Virus record (IMG/VR): IMGVR_UViG_3300047560_002518 | Span: 1-64,000 of that record | Reading direction: 5' to 3' (one strand) | DNA: 64,000 bases | DNA from: a virus | Shown here: positions 8,689 through 17,597 of the stretch, piece by piece | How the letters are laid out: every line of letters starts with the position of its first letter | How positions within the stretch are numbered: position 1 is the stretch's first letter | Notes under the pieces: generated by a model | The model's database searches: none | What the model saw: only the letters and a program-made list of their open reading frames with translations | What the model was told of the DNA's origin: nothing | Made by a program: the position numbers and the translations under genes

Positions 8689-11396
8689 TGTTGTCCCTCA
8701 AACGGATCTGGCCGCCATTGCTGTTGTTCAATGCTTTCTTTCATTTCTCTGATATAATCTTGAAATGCTTCCTCTTCAGTTGGGTGGCCAGCTATATCAC
8801 GTAATTCGTTTAATTCTTCCTCACTAAACTTATCCGAGGCTACAACACCATCTATCTGATACATATGAAGTCGCAACGCGGTTGCAGCTAATTCAAACGT
8901 TTGATATCTACTTGGAATTGCAGCAAACGCTCCCCCGTTTTCGCCATTATTGCTATGTTGTATTGTTTTTAAATGTAGCTCATCAATTTCTTCGGGAGTA
9001 AGAATCTTTGTAAAAACGTTATAATTTAGCCTGTTAATAATACAATCATTGTCAACATCATCATCATGTTCTACACCGGTAAACAATACATGTTTTATCA
9101 AGTTACGATCAAGTAAGTGATACGGTAGCCAATCAGAAGTTATTAGGTATAATGAATTATTCGCGTCGTCTTCGGCAACAAACTCTAATGCATCAGTCCA
9201 AACGTCTCGAATTTCTTCAGTAGTAAAACTTTCGGGCGGAGTTGGGTTTTCTTCTAACTCAAGGAATTTCCAAGTGTTTCTTGTCATCATAAGATTTATA
9301 CCCTGTAATCTAAGATCCCCGTCTATTAGTTCAGGGTCGGCATACTCTAGTTGGTCTGGGTCTTTTTCAATTGCGTCTTTAGTTATTGATTTTAGAAGCT
9401 CTATGTTAAACAATCCTTTTGGGATTTCATTTAACTTAAATGGATTATACATTTTACTAGAAAATACTGCAATCCAAGCTTTTTTTAATATTGCTTTATT
9501 TTTAAGAAGATGTTCTGGAAATTCTCTTAAATTATCTGGTTTTGCATAGCATCCCCTGACCCAAAAGTCTGCTTGGGTTTCGTCACCATATGAATCAATA
9601 TACGGGGCAATATTTACGTATTCAGGATGGTTACGTAATGTTTCATTTACAAACTCGTGTTTAAGACTGTTAGATATTAAGGCATCTGGTAAATACCTTA
9701 TTAAATTTGGGAGGCGCCTAATTGCATGTAACCATAGTCTTTCTCTTTCATTTTCGTCTTCAACTAAATCGGGTCTAAATCTTTCAATATACTCGCCTTG
9801 ATTGTTACGTACTGCTTTATTTCTTATTTTATCTTTTTCTTCTTCTGGTATTGTAGCATTGACAAACGATTTGTGAACTACTAAATGATGATTTTGATCA
9901 ACTGCTGCGTTCCATAATTCAACTAAATCAGCACCGTCAAACAATCCATTAGGTAGTTTAGTTATTATGCTGCCTTCATCCCGAATTTGGCTTTTCCATA
10001 TATCTTTTTCATCATCTTCTGTGAATAAGTGTACTGGCCAGTCGGGTGTATTCAGATAAAATTTTGCAGCTTTCAACCATGCGGCTTTAACTTCTTCTCT
10101 AGTCCAACCGTCAGTGTTCATTCCTTTAATCAATTGAGGTTGTCTTGATAATGCTAGGTGTGCTAATTCTTTATAATGAGGAGCTCTATATGGCACTAGT
10201 TCAATTGCTGCTGGATTAGCGTTTTCAATTACTGACTTCATTATGTTATAGTTAGCACGTATACGATTATCACAATAACCTAAATCACGAGGGTGAGCTA
10301 TCATATATCTAGTAACTCGTTTTTCCCAATCTTGAAGTGTATTTGGAGCGTAGATAATCATCAGTGGATGTGATTTAATCGATTGTTCCCAAGTAGCTTC
10401 GTCAGTAGAAACATTTCCACTAGTATCAACTAATAAATTAATCCCTGGTAATCTCTTAATAGCAATGTTTCTATAATCTGGGTTAGATCTTACCGATATA
10501 GGTGATCGTAAAAAGTCAATTGGGAATTTGTTAATTTGATCTATTATAAGCTTTGGTTTTGCTTGACTAATTTGGTTTACCAAATCTTCTTTCATATCAA
10601 ATATAGAAAAGTCACTACTAGCTTGGTATGATGTTCCGTATATACCTTCAACTATATCACTTAGTAATAATGCTGAAATTGCATAATGAAATTTATTTGC
10701 TGGTTTAGAATTAGATCTTCCCTTCATTTGATGAAGTTCTTTCCTTTCAGGATTATATTCCATCGTAACCCAAGGCACTGGGGTTTTATCACGTAAACTT
10801 AATAATACACTTGAGCTCTGTGCAGCAGTACCACAATGCCCCATAAACTTAGATTCTGGTTCATGTGATCTAGTAGGTAATAACCACCAATCACCTTGCT
10901 TACCAAGTGGTAATACTACATGGTCGCCTTCTAATATATCAATTGGAGTTTTATTTTTTAATTCTTCTTCATCAGCTTTTTTAATATCCTCTTCTACTGC
11001 TATCAAGTTTTTAACCAATGAATCAACTGTAGTAGTTTGTGCATTGATTCTTGAAAGTAATTGTATAGCGCGATTATCTCTCATAAATCTTGGAGTACCT
11101 AACCAATGATTTAACTCACTTTCAAAAACAGCAAAGTCGTCGATAGGATTTGCACCACCAAGCATACGCTCGTATACTGCTTTAGCTTTTGGATCAGTAT
11201 TTTGTTTTAGCCAAGCTTCGTATAATGAAATATACCAAAGCATTGATTGATTTCTATCATTAAATACTTGTTTAGCCCAATTTACCCGAGCGTCAATGTC
11301 TGCTACGTGGTCTGGAAGTTCAGTTTTAAGTTTGTTTAGTTTGCCATTATAATTTTCAAATAACAATAAATTTTCATATAATTCTCTTAGGAACAT
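8685..11396 (-). CDS. PcfJ-like domain protein (paralogue 4)
   Basis: The product has 903 residues. It begins MFLRELYENLLLFEN, giving a leader that ends L-F-E|N. The core block has GHCG at 186-189, LLSLR, a V-T-M-E strand, MKGRSNSKP and KFHYAI, and resembles paralogue 3 most. The C-terminal two thirds are helical and acidic, without clear DUF4116-like repeats. A Shine-Dalgarno AAAGGA and an AATAAATA late-promoter-like octamer at 11424-11431 lie upstream, so this is probably the first gene of the four-gene unit. Confidence 0.65.
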   Translation of the reverse strand: MFLRELYENLLLFENYNGKLNKLKTELPDHVADIDARVNWAKQVFNDRNQSMLWYISLYEAWLKQNTDPKAKAVYERMLGGANPIDDFAVFESELNHWLGTPRFMRDNRAIQLLSRINAQTTTVDSLVKNLIAVEEDIKKADEEELKNKTPIDILEGDHVVLPLGKQGDWWLLPTRSHEPESKFMGHCGTAAQSSSVLLSLRDKTPVPWVTMEYNPERKELHQMKGRSNSKPANKFHYAISALLLSDIVEGIYGTSYQASSDFSIFDMKEDLVNQISQAKPKLIIDQINKFPIDFLRSPISVRSNPDYRNIAIKRLPGINLLVDTSGNVSTDEATWEQSIKSHPLMIIYAPNTLQDWEKRVTRYMIAHPRDLGYCDNRIRANYNIMKSVIENANPAAIELVPYRAPHYKELAHLALSRQPQLIKGMNTDGWTREEVKAAWLKAAKFYLNTPDWPVHLFTEDDEKDIWKSQIRDEGSIITKLPNGLFDGADLVELWNAAVDQNHHLVVHKSFVNATIPEEEKDKIRNKAVRNNQGEYIERFRPDLVEDENERERLWLHAIRRLPNLIRYLPDALISNSLKHEFVNETLRNHPEYVNIAPYIDSYGDETQADFWVRGCYAKPDNLREFPEHLLKNKAILKKAWIAVFSSKMYNPFKLNEIPKGLFNIELLKSITKDAIEKDPDQLEYADPELIDGDLRLQGINLMMTRNTWKFLELEENPTPPESFTTEEIRDVWTDALEFVAEDDANNSLYLITSDWLPYHLLDRNLIKHVLFTGVEHDDDVDNDCIINRLNYNVFTKILTPEEIDELHLKTIQHSNNGENGGAFAAIPSRYQTFELAATALRLHMYQIDGVVASDKFSEEELNELRDIAGHPTEEEAFQDYIREMKESIEQQQWRPDPFEGQQ

Positions 11397-11423
11397 TATA
11401 AATCCTTTAAATATAATTTATTA

Positions 11424-11431
11424 TATTTATT
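11424..11431 (-). promoter_or_regulatory. Late-promoter-like octamer AATAAATA
   Basis: On the minus strand the octamer differs by one base from the T4 late promoter TATAAATA and sits 28 bases upstream of the ATG at 11396, a plausible spacing for a short leader. It may drive the paralogue operon late in infection. Confidence 0.4.
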
Positions 11432-11435
11432 CCAT

Positions 11436-12830
11436 TTAGTAGTCGTCTACGTCTAAATTATTGATCAAATCTCGCAGTGCAGAGCTTTGTATACCGGGTT
11501 TAACTTTAGCAGTTTCTTCTACTGTAGTTCTGTTTTTAATTGAATTTAATAATGCATTACCTGCTGTTGGTGCAGATGCATTACCGTACCCTTGATCTTC
11601 TTCTATGTCAGTAATTCGTAAAGTATCAATATCATAACCAAGATCAATTTTCATACCAACACCTGAGCTGCTACGTGTTTTCATAAGTTGGATTTGATAT
11701 CTACCACGTTCGCGCATTGCTCTACTTGTAAAAATACCAAACACGTTATCAGCAGTTTGAATTTTACTTAACCCACCTGAGATATGACTATGGTCAAATT
11801 CAACTTCCTCTACCGCTCCTCTATTAAGCTGTGCCGCAGTAACAAATACACAGTTCTTTTCAACTGCTAGATTTCTTAATTCCTCACTAACATATTTGTC
11901 TTTAATGAATAAGTCAGCTGGACTAATCTTTTTAGATATTGGCATTAGCAAATCTAAATAATCTACTAATAGTACGTCAACTTTAATGCCTGATTTAATT
12001 TCGTATTCTTTTAAATAACTTCTAATATCGTTAGCTGTTTTGCCTGACGGCATATATTTAACTTGGAATGATCCGGATTTCTTACTAATCATTCTAACTT
12101 TAAGTTCTACATCATCAATATTTTTAAATACTTCTCTAGTTGAAATACCTGTAAGCATACTATCAATACGCATTGAAACAAGTTCTTCACTAAGTTCTAA
12201 TGTTAAGTAAACTACATTCATTCCTGCTAATGCCCAGTTTACACCTAAGTTAGCTAAGAATAATGATTTACCAGCGCCCGATCCACCTGCAAAGATATTA
12301 AGTTCTCCTCTGTTCATACCGCCAAAGAGTCTATCATCCATGTTTTTCCAACCAGTAGATACTTGTCCGTTTTTATCTTTAATCTTCATTAGCCGTTCTC
12401 TTGGATTAGCAAAATAATCAGTACCAAGATCTTTTTGTAATCCTATTTGTACAGCCTTTTTAATTTTATCTTCAACTGGGCCATATTCACCTTTTTCAAG
12501 TAAATCAGCTGATTCATTAATAGCTCGCTCGAGGCCTTTATGTCTAATAAATGTTTCAAAGTCTGAAAGTAACCAATCGTAATGCTCTTCTTTAAGGTTA
12601 TCAATTTCTTTAAGATCACCTTTTGTTGCTGCATTGATAATATCAAATGTTGGCATTACATTATGTTCGTTTACGTAGTCGTTTATAAATTCTGCAGGTT
12701 TTTGTAATTTGCGATCAAACAAGGAATGATCAAAAATTGATTGGCATCTAACAAACGTAGCTGCATCACTTATCATCATTTCTAAATATAATTTTTGTAT
12801 ATCATAACCATAGTCTACGTTTTGTTTCAT
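11436..12830 (-). CDS. 41: Replicative DNA helicase (gp41-like, DnaB family)
   Basis: The product has 464 residues, near T4 gp41 (475). It unwinds DNA ahead of the replisome as a hexamer and pairs with the primase. The RecA-like domain has Walker A GGSGAGKS at 182-189, a strongly hydrophobic Walker B region (VDVLLVDYLDLL), a DnaB-type AAQLNR segment and an arginine-finger-like region near the end. The N-terminal 130 residues are helical, as in gp41. The start has AGGAT upstream. It is separated from the upstream gene by a hairpin at 12852-12879. Confidence 0.93.
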   Translation of the reverse strand: MKQNVDYGYDIQKLYLEMMISDAATFVRCQSIFDHSLFDRKLQKPAEFINDYVNEHNVMPTFDIINAATKGDLKEIDNLKEEHYDWLLSDFETFIRHKGLERAINESADLLEKGEYGPVEDKIKKAVQIGLQKDLGTDYFANPRERLMKIKDKNGQVSTGWKNMDDRLFGGMNRGELNIFAGGSGAGKSLFLANLGVNWALAGMNVVYLTLELSEELVSMRIDSMLTGISTREVFKNIDDVELKVRMISKKSGSFQVKYMPSGKTANDIRSYLKEYEIKSGIKVDVLLVDYLDLLMPISKKISPADLFIKDKYVSEELRNLAVEKNCVFVTAAQLNRGAVEEVEFDHSHISGGLSKIQTADNVFGIFTSRAMRERGRYQIQLMKTRSSSGVGMKIDLGYDIDTLRITDIEEDQGYGNASAPTAGNALLNSIKNRTTVEETAKVKPGIQSSALRDLINNLDVDDY

Positions 12831-12851
12831 TTAATATCCTGTTGAAAGAGT

Positions 12852-12879
12852 AGTACGTTATGCACCTACATAACGTACT
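12852..12879. other. Intercistronic stem-loop (11-bp stem)
   Basis: AGTACGTTATG at 12852-12862 pairs with CATAACGTACT at 12869-12879 around a 6-base loop. It lies between the outer-membrane protein gene and the helicase gene without a U-tract, so mRNA processing or stability is more likely than termination. Confidence 0.75.
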
Positions 12880-12889
12880 CGTACATCAA

Positions 12890-13588
12890 TTACTTAAACA
12901 CGTCGCCGTATAGTGATACACTTAAGATATGCGCCATTCGATCGTAATTATTTTCACGATTCATATATTGATTTAAATAACCAATTTCAGTTCTGTAGTT
13001 ATCGTTAAATTTATAACCAACTCCAACAAACCCTCTATTTTGATCAAAACCAGATACTGGACCCCAGTTAGTTTTATTAACATTAGCAAAGAATTCTTCT
13101 GATGCAATCAGTGACCATTTTTTGTTAAGGTTATGTGTTAGTTTAGCTTGTTCACGGAATCTAACACTAGTATCGTCACTAATATCTACAGTACGTTCTT
13201 CTAAGCGTGATCTAAAGGTTAGCGTATCAGAGTTATCAAAGTTATATCTATATTCATGTTGTTGCCAAGCACGTTGTTCATCTAGTGGTTTTTTAGCGTA
13301 TGGCGGTTCACCGTACTGATATGCATAACCAAAGATTACTTTATTGTTATCTGTAAGTTGATAGCCTAACCCAATCCGCCCAACTAAGCCGTGAATATCA
13401 AATCCAGGATCATGAATTGATTTAGGGTTATCTGTTGCACGAGCAGAACCTTCTGCATAATACAATGCTTTTGAATTAGCAATGTTACCAGAAAGTACAA
13501 CTGTCCCCCATGTTCCAAATAATTCTTCAGTACTAGCAGTTGCTACTACTGGTAATAATAATGTCAATAATAATAAAAGTTTTTTCAT
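12890..13588 (-). CDS. Outer-membrane beta-barrel protein, DUF2490-like
   Basis: The product has 232 residues. A signal peptide is obvious: MKK, a run of Leu, then VVATAS, with cleavage likely after ATA or ATAS. The mature part alternates hydrophobic and polar residues throughout, with strands such as YRYNFDNSDTLTFRSRLEER, an EQRAWQQ segment, and an ending in alternating strands (LSVSLYGDVF). This matches bacterial DUF2490 proteins, predicted outer-membrane barrels. The start overlaps the primase stop (ATGA) with GAGGT upstream, so it is translated in the replication operon. The function in a phage is unknown; changing host surface permeability or blocking superinfection are inferences. Confidence 0.8.
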   Translation of the reverse strand: MKKLLLLLTLLLPVVATASTEELFGTWGTVVLSGNIANSKALYYAEGSARATDNPKSIHDPGFDIHGLVGRIGLGYQLTDNNKVIFGYAYQYGEPPYAKKPLDEQRAWQQHEYRYNFDNSDTLTFRSRLEERTVDISDDTSVRFREQAKLTHNLNKKWSLIASEEFFANVNKTNWGPVSGFDQNRGFVGVGYKFNDNYRTEIGYLNQYMNRENNYDRMAHILSVSLYGDVFK

Positions 13589-14568
13589 AAATCTACCTCT
13601 TTAAAAAAATTCTTAGCTCTTAATTGAATTTTAAGAGCATAGCTTTGCCGTGATTCAATGATTAGCCATAGTGTAGCCAATCGTCCAAGTTTAGTAACAG
13701 CATCGTTTACGTCTTTTATGCCTTCGGGCCATTCTGGCATACTTACTGACCATCCGTAATCGATTGCTTGTTCTACAGTTTTAATGCCTTCGTGATCTCT
13801 ATCCGGAACTAATATAATTTCTTTATAAAATCTTTTTAGTAACCAATTTTGTTTATCGTTTATTTCGCAACCTAATATTGCACAGCCATCAATGCTAATT
13901 GCATCAAGTGTACCTTCGCATACTATAATAAATTTTCGATCATGTGTTTGTCGATCAAGATTAAAAACAAACCCAGGTTGTTGTTCTGATAAGTATCGTG
14001 GTCCATGATTAGGGTCAACACTTCTTGCTGTGTACCCAACTAAACGATTTTCATAGTAATATGGTATAATCAATCTTTTATTATATTTGACATGTGAACT
14101 CCAATGAAATGGATAATCATCCAAATATAAATTTCGACTGTTCATATATTCCAATACTGGAATAAGTTTATCTGGTATATTGTTTAAGTAAGTTGTAATA
14201 GGTTTTGCGTTGTATGGCAAAGTCTTTGTTTCAAAAGACGGAATTAACGTTTCTATTTGTAGAAGTTCTGAGGCTTCTACTCTAAATGCTTCACGTGTTA
14301 GTTTAGAAATTTCACTATCGCTTATATTAAGAAAGCGCATAAAATCTTTTACTCTTTTGCTTATATGCCGACCTGGTTGCCAACTTGCTTTAAACCCACA
14401 ATTAAAGCAATGGTAAGATAAACCTCCATCATTGTTAGTAATAAAGCCACCACGACTTCTTGTATCCTGGCAACAAGGTGCGTTGCCAGTGATCCATCCG
14501 CTTGGTGTTTTTTTAGTTCGCCTACCAGTTTGCCAGTATACAAGTAATGTATCTGTAATTAAGTTCAT
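13585..14568 (-). CDS. 61: DNA primase (gp61-like)
   Basis: The product has 327 residues (T4 gp61 has 342). It makes RNA primers for lagging-strand synthesis with the gp41 helicase. An N-terminal zinc-binding module is visible: Cys32, Cys33, then HCFNCG with Cys54 and Cys57. The Toprim part has CEGTLDA (Glu218), VPDRD (Asp256, Asp258) and a late KDVNDA segment. The overlap with the next gene suggests coupled translation. The helicase is two genes downstream, separated only by the outer-membrane protein gene. Confidence 0.88.
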   Translation of the reverse strand: MNLITDTLLVYWQTGRRTKKTPSGWITGNAPCCQDTRSRGGFITNNDGGLSYHCFNCGFKASWQPGRHISKRVKDFMRFLNISDSEISKLTREAFRVEASELLQIETLIPSFETKTLPYNAKPITTYLNNIPDKLIPVLEYMNSRNLYLDDYPFHWSSHVKYNKRLIIPYYYENRLVGYTARSVDPNHGPRYLSEQQPGFVFNLDRQTHDRKFIIVCEGTLDAISIDGCAILGCEINDKQNWLLKRFYKEIILVPDRDHEGIKTVEQAIDYGWSVSMPEWPEGIKDVNDAVTKLGRLATLWLIIESRQSYALKIQLRAKNFFKEVDL

Positions 14569-14600
14569 ATGGTAGGTTGGTTGATTAAAATACTATTATA

Positions 14601-15404
14601 CTATAACACAGTAACGCTGTCAACCGTTCCGGTAGGGTTGACAGGATTGTTACCTTGATATAGTACTCTAAAATATTTAAAATCTGCGATGTTAATGTCG
14701 TTGAATGTTACGATTACTGTAGTAGCTGTTGGTAAAATACGTTCAGCTAATTTTGTTGCATGTAAGAATGAATTCACACTAATAGTTGAATTAGTTGTAG
14801 CTTCAAGCCATATTTTTCCAATAAAGCCTGTAACTGCAATAGAAAAAGATAAGCGTGTAGTAGGGATTGCTTCATAATAGGTTGCAGGTATAGCACTTGT
14901 GTGATATACAACATTGCCCATAAAATCAATTTCACCTGTAAATGTTTTATAAATTTTTTCATCACGGAATGTTGGCATGGCACTACCGATGAGATCCATA
15001 GTCCCTACTGCTCCAAATTTAGTGTCAGCATATAGCAACACATCTTTTCCATCTTTAATTGCTGAAACGCTAAACTTTAAAAATTGAGGAGTTAAATCAG
15101 TAAGATCTTCTTGTGGTATAGTTACTACTGCAATTCCTTTCTTTTCAGTTAGTTCGAGACGATATGGGCTATTAGGCAATGCGGTACCTGATGCATCCAT
15201 GATGTTTAATTCAATAAAGGTTAGTGTAGTCAAATCGATTCTTTTTTGATCTGCATTCTTAATTTCGAATTCAATGGTATTATCAATACCATTATATAAT
15301 TTTACGTTTCTTTGATACACTGATGAAAACTCCACTGTAAATCCGGCCAGATCGATTAGAAGTAAGACTCGGTTTGGGTATAAATAACTTGATATTTTTT
15401 GCAT
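14601..15404 (-). CDS. Probable virion structural protein, unknown
   Basis: The product has 267 residues from the ATG at 15404, chosen because AAAGGA lies 9 bases upstream; a TTG two codons earlier is too close to that site. The sequence is rich in beta-strand patterns, with a segment like a BppU/baseplate immunoglobulin-type domain near residues 30-120 (EFEIKNADQKRIDLT, FIELNIMD). No enzyme motif is seen. Phage baseplate or fibre proteins often look like this, but its position next to primase is unusual for a structural gene. Function is not assigned. Confidence 0.55.
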   Translation of the reverse strand: MQKISSYLYPNRVLLLIDLAGFTVEFSSVYQRNVKLYNGIDNTIEFEIKNADQKRIDLTTLTFIELNIMDASGTALPNSPYRLELTEKKGIAVVTIPQEDLTDLTPQFLKFSVSAIKDGKDVLLYADTKFGAVGTMDLIGSAMPTFRDEKIYKTFTGEIDFMGNVVYHTSAIPATYYEAIPTTRLSFSIAVTGFIGKIWLEATTNSTISVNSFLHATKLAERILPTATTVIVTFNDINIADFKYFRVLYQGNNPVNPTGTVDSVTVL

Positions 15405-15427
15405 TGGCAATATCCTTTTATATATTT

Positions 15428-15805
15428 ATGACAAACCTAAGAGATAACATAGAACAAAATTTACCCTTTATAAGTGTATTAAATTATGGAAACGACGAGT
15501 ATGTTGGTATAATCATTAACCAAGATCAGTATGTAACAAGTTTTTATGATTTAAATGCAATACAATCTGCCGAAGACAAAGCTACATTCTTAGAAGTTGG
15601 CGAAATTTGGTGGTGGGAATCAAATAGACAATTACCAATATCAATCTTTTGTAAAGATGATATACGACCGTTTAGTTATGCAATTAAAACTTTCAATAGT
15701 AAAGATACTAGAATTATTCTAGGCCCAGTAGTTAATTTAATGAATCTAACAATTAAACGAGTCAAACGTAAATCAGTTCAACTCGTCCGTCGTCCTACAC
15801 GTTAA
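15428..15805 (+). CDS. Conserved T4-like phage protein of unknown function
   Basis: The product has 125 residues starting MTNLRDNIEQ; an in-frame upstream TTG/ATG extension would overlap the divergent gene and is less likely. Notable segments are EYVGIIINQDQY, GEIWWWESNR and a basic, Arg-rich C-terminus (KRVKRKSVQLVRRPTR). The wording strongly recalls a small protein conserved in T4-like marine phages, though I cannot name it. The basic tail could contact nucleic acid. No good Shine-Dalgarno precedes the start. The 3' end overlaps the leftward DnaE-like gene by 4 bases. Confidence 0.7.
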   Translation: MTNLRDNIEQNLPFISVLNYGNDEYVGIIINQDQYVTSFYDLNAIQSAEDKATFLEVGEIWWWESNRQLPISIFCKDDIRPFSYAIKTFNSKDTRIILGPVVNLMNLTIKRVKRKSVQLVRRPTR

Positions 15806-16362
15806 ATAAGTTGTTCTACTAATAAATTCATTTGTATAATGATTGCCATAGAATATGCAATGGCATGTGATTTTCGAAATGAATAACCTGCGTCAGTATC
15901 TGTAGTGTCCCAAATTTCTTTCATCACTGTAGTCCAGTCTTTCCCAATCAGATAGCGTTTCGCGGGGCGTATCATCGCAAGGACTGCAGCTAATTGTTCC
16001 ACCGAAATCGGCTGCATCTGTTTCAGAATATCTATATGCCCGCTTATATGAAATAGTAGATTCACAAAATCTTCTTGAAGTAAAAGTTCCCATATTGGCT
16101 CAGTTTCCATTAGTCTAATTAAATGATCATTGTCTTTAATGTCTCTATAAATATTAACATTTAAAAAATCAATTTTAAAATAACCCCTATCTTCAGCTTC
16201 TTTGTAGTCAAGTGTACTCACATTAGTTATTGGATTATGCGGTATTCTATGACAGTAGATGCCTGTGTTGTGCTTTTTATGAATATTGATGGCTGCTGTG
16301 ATATATTTGATTTTAGACAGAGCGTCATCTCTATTTGCAAAATCAATATCTATATCTGGCAT
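15802..16362 (-). CDS. Miniature DnaE-like protein (Pol III alpha palm remnant)
   Basis: The product has 186 residues, against about 1,160 for bacterial DnaE. It opens with PDIDIDF (Asp3, Asp5), matching the PDFDVDF catalytic motif. Asp65 in KIDFLNV matches KFDFLGL, which holds the third catalytic Asp. The stretch at 90-134 (ELLLQEDFVNLLFHISG...QPISVEQLAAVLAMIRPA) matches the DnaE 'GVFQLES ... QP..FED.IAL.AL.RPGP' segment, and FRKSHAIAYS at 162-171 matches FNKSHSAAYA. PHP, thumb, most of the fingers and the beta-binding/OB regions are absent. Catalysis is uncertain; a regulatory or structural role is as likely. Start has GGAGG upstream. Confidence 0.75.
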   Translation of the reverse strand: MPDIDIDFANRDDALSKIKYITAAINIHKKHNTGIYCHRIPHNPITNVSTLDYKEAEDRGYFKIDFLNVNIYRDIKDNDHLIRLMETEPIWELLLQEDFVNLLFHISGHIDILKQMQPISVEQLAAVLAMIRPAKRYLIGKDWTTVMKEIWDTTDTDAGYSFRKSHAIAYSMAIIIQMNLLVEQLI

Positions 16363-16401
16363 TTGTAGTGAACCTCCAGTGTAAGTTTATTTCAATCTCA
16401 A

Positions 16402-16409
16402 TATTTATG
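16402..16409 (-). promoter_or_regulatory. Late-promoter-like octamer CATAAATA
   Basis: On the minus strand the octamer is one base from the T4 late consensus and lies about 40 bases before the ATG at 16362. This is weak evidence without mapped transcripts. Confidence 0.25.
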
Positions 16410-16410
16410 C

Positions 16411-17103
16411 TCATAGCGAACTCTCCTTAACCACAGTTTTTACAAGTTCTACATCGCTTGCATTCTTTTTAAACTTATCAAACCAAAATGGTAAATCTAA
16501 TACAGCACTAACAGCTGCCAATTGTTCGTCATTAAATTTTTTAATCATTAGCTTACCTGAATTTGAGTTTAAAATAAGCCATGGGCTAATCTTACCATCT
16601 TTAATATCATACATTGTTCTATTTAAACTAGCATATAAGAAATAATGATTCCATTGTGAATCATGAGTATCGGCCCATGTTATCATATGCGATATACTAC
16701 GTTCTAATGCAGTATCAACACATTCAGTTTTAATTAGATTAACTACGTATTTGTCATACAAATCATCTTTACACCAGTGATCAAGTTTAGCTCCACTTGT
16801 TACTACATATTCTATAAACTTTTCAGGATATAATGGTTTTACGTTACTAATAAAACTACCAAACTTTACAAACGCATTATAGTATGGACTTTTACAAAAA
16901 TCCTCATATGTTTTTGAACCATTAAAGTTTTGAGTTTTTTGAAAAAATATGTTGTATGTTCGAAACCCTATCACAACGTGTTTAGCAGATTTTGCTAATG
17001 CTCTACGTTTTTGTTCGCAGACATGCACTGCAAGAGTAGATTCTTTTACGAATTTACTTTTACAGTACTGACATACAAATGGTTTAGATGCGTCAACTTT
17101 CAT
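16411..17103 (-). CDS. Zinc-finger protein conserved in T4-like marine phages
   Basis: The product has 230 residues. It begins with a C2H2-like finger (FVCQYCKSKFVKESTLAVHVCEQKRR: two Cys, then His and Cys), followed by a helical region with SPYYNAFVKFG, KLDHWCKDDLY and a C-terminal FWFDKFKK segment. I recall very similar proteins beside gp62 in cyanophages, with unknown function. The finger suggests nucleic acid binding. The start codon abuts the stop of the gp62-like gene, placing it in the overlapping replication operon. Confidence 0.72.
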   Translation of the reverse strand: MKVDASKPFVCQYCKSKFVKESTLAVHVCEQKRRALAKSAKHVVIGFRTYNIFFQKTQNFNGSKTYEDFCKSPYYNAFVKFGSFISNVKPLYPEKFIEYVVTSGAKLDHWCKDDLYDKYVVNLIKTECVDTALERSISHMITWADTHDSQWNHYFLYASLNRTMYDIKDGKISPWLILNSNSGKLMIKKFNDEQLAAVSAVLDLPFWFDKFKKNASDVELVKTVVKESSL

Positions 17104-17597
17104 TATTTTAAATTCTTTTTAATAGTACTGTCGTCAAACCCATGCTCTTTACCAATTGCCATTATATCTTTATCTGTGTATAACTTAGCCATCATTTCAA
17201 TTTCATCTATTTTCATACTTGGATAAAGATCTGCTAAAAACTTTACTCTTTTATTTGTACTGCTTGCGCCATCTTTTTTCTTATTGCCAATCCATTCATG
17301 AAAGAATTTTTCACTACCATAGTTATAACTACACATACATAGCAGCATCCAAAGTAGTTTTGGATGATTCTTTTGTATAGCATAAAAGTTCTTATTAAAA
17401 ACTTCATTAACACCTAATACAAAATGTTCTTGTATTTCTCTTGATTGCCCTTTTACATTACTAATATATCGATTTAAAATAAAAAAGTCTTTTTTAATAT
17501 CATTTTGTGAGTCTTCAGAAAGCGTATCCCATAATTCTCTTGAGTTAAGATCAATTGCTAATAGTTTTTCTTTAAGGGTTAGTTTGTCATCAATCAT
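17103..17597 (-). CDS. 62: Sliding-clamp loader small subunit, gp62-like
   Basis: The product has 164 residues (T4 gp62 has 187). With gp44 it loads the sliding clamp gp45. The central part, about residues 30-110, has the gp62-like layout: a phenylalanine-rich segment with N..IS, a GVNEVFNKNF helix, and WLLCMCSYNYGSEKFFHEWIG followed by KKKD. The identification rests on overall resemblance to cyanophage gp62 and on the position near UvsW; gp44 and gp45 are not in the window. Overlaps both neighbours. Confidence 0.6.
   Translation of the reverse strand: MIDDKLTLKEKLLAIDLNSRELWDTLSEDSQNDIKKDFFILNRYISNVKGQSREIQEHFVLGVNEVFNKNFYAIQKNHPKLLWMLLCMCSYNYGSEKFFHEWIGNKKKDGASSTNKRVKFLADLYPSMKIDEIEMMAKLYTDKDIMAIGKEHGFDDSTIKKNLK

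Noticed and set aside
15423-15430. CATAAATA octamer as promoter for the gene starting at 15404
   Set aside because: The expected start site would fall inside its AAAGGA ribosome site.
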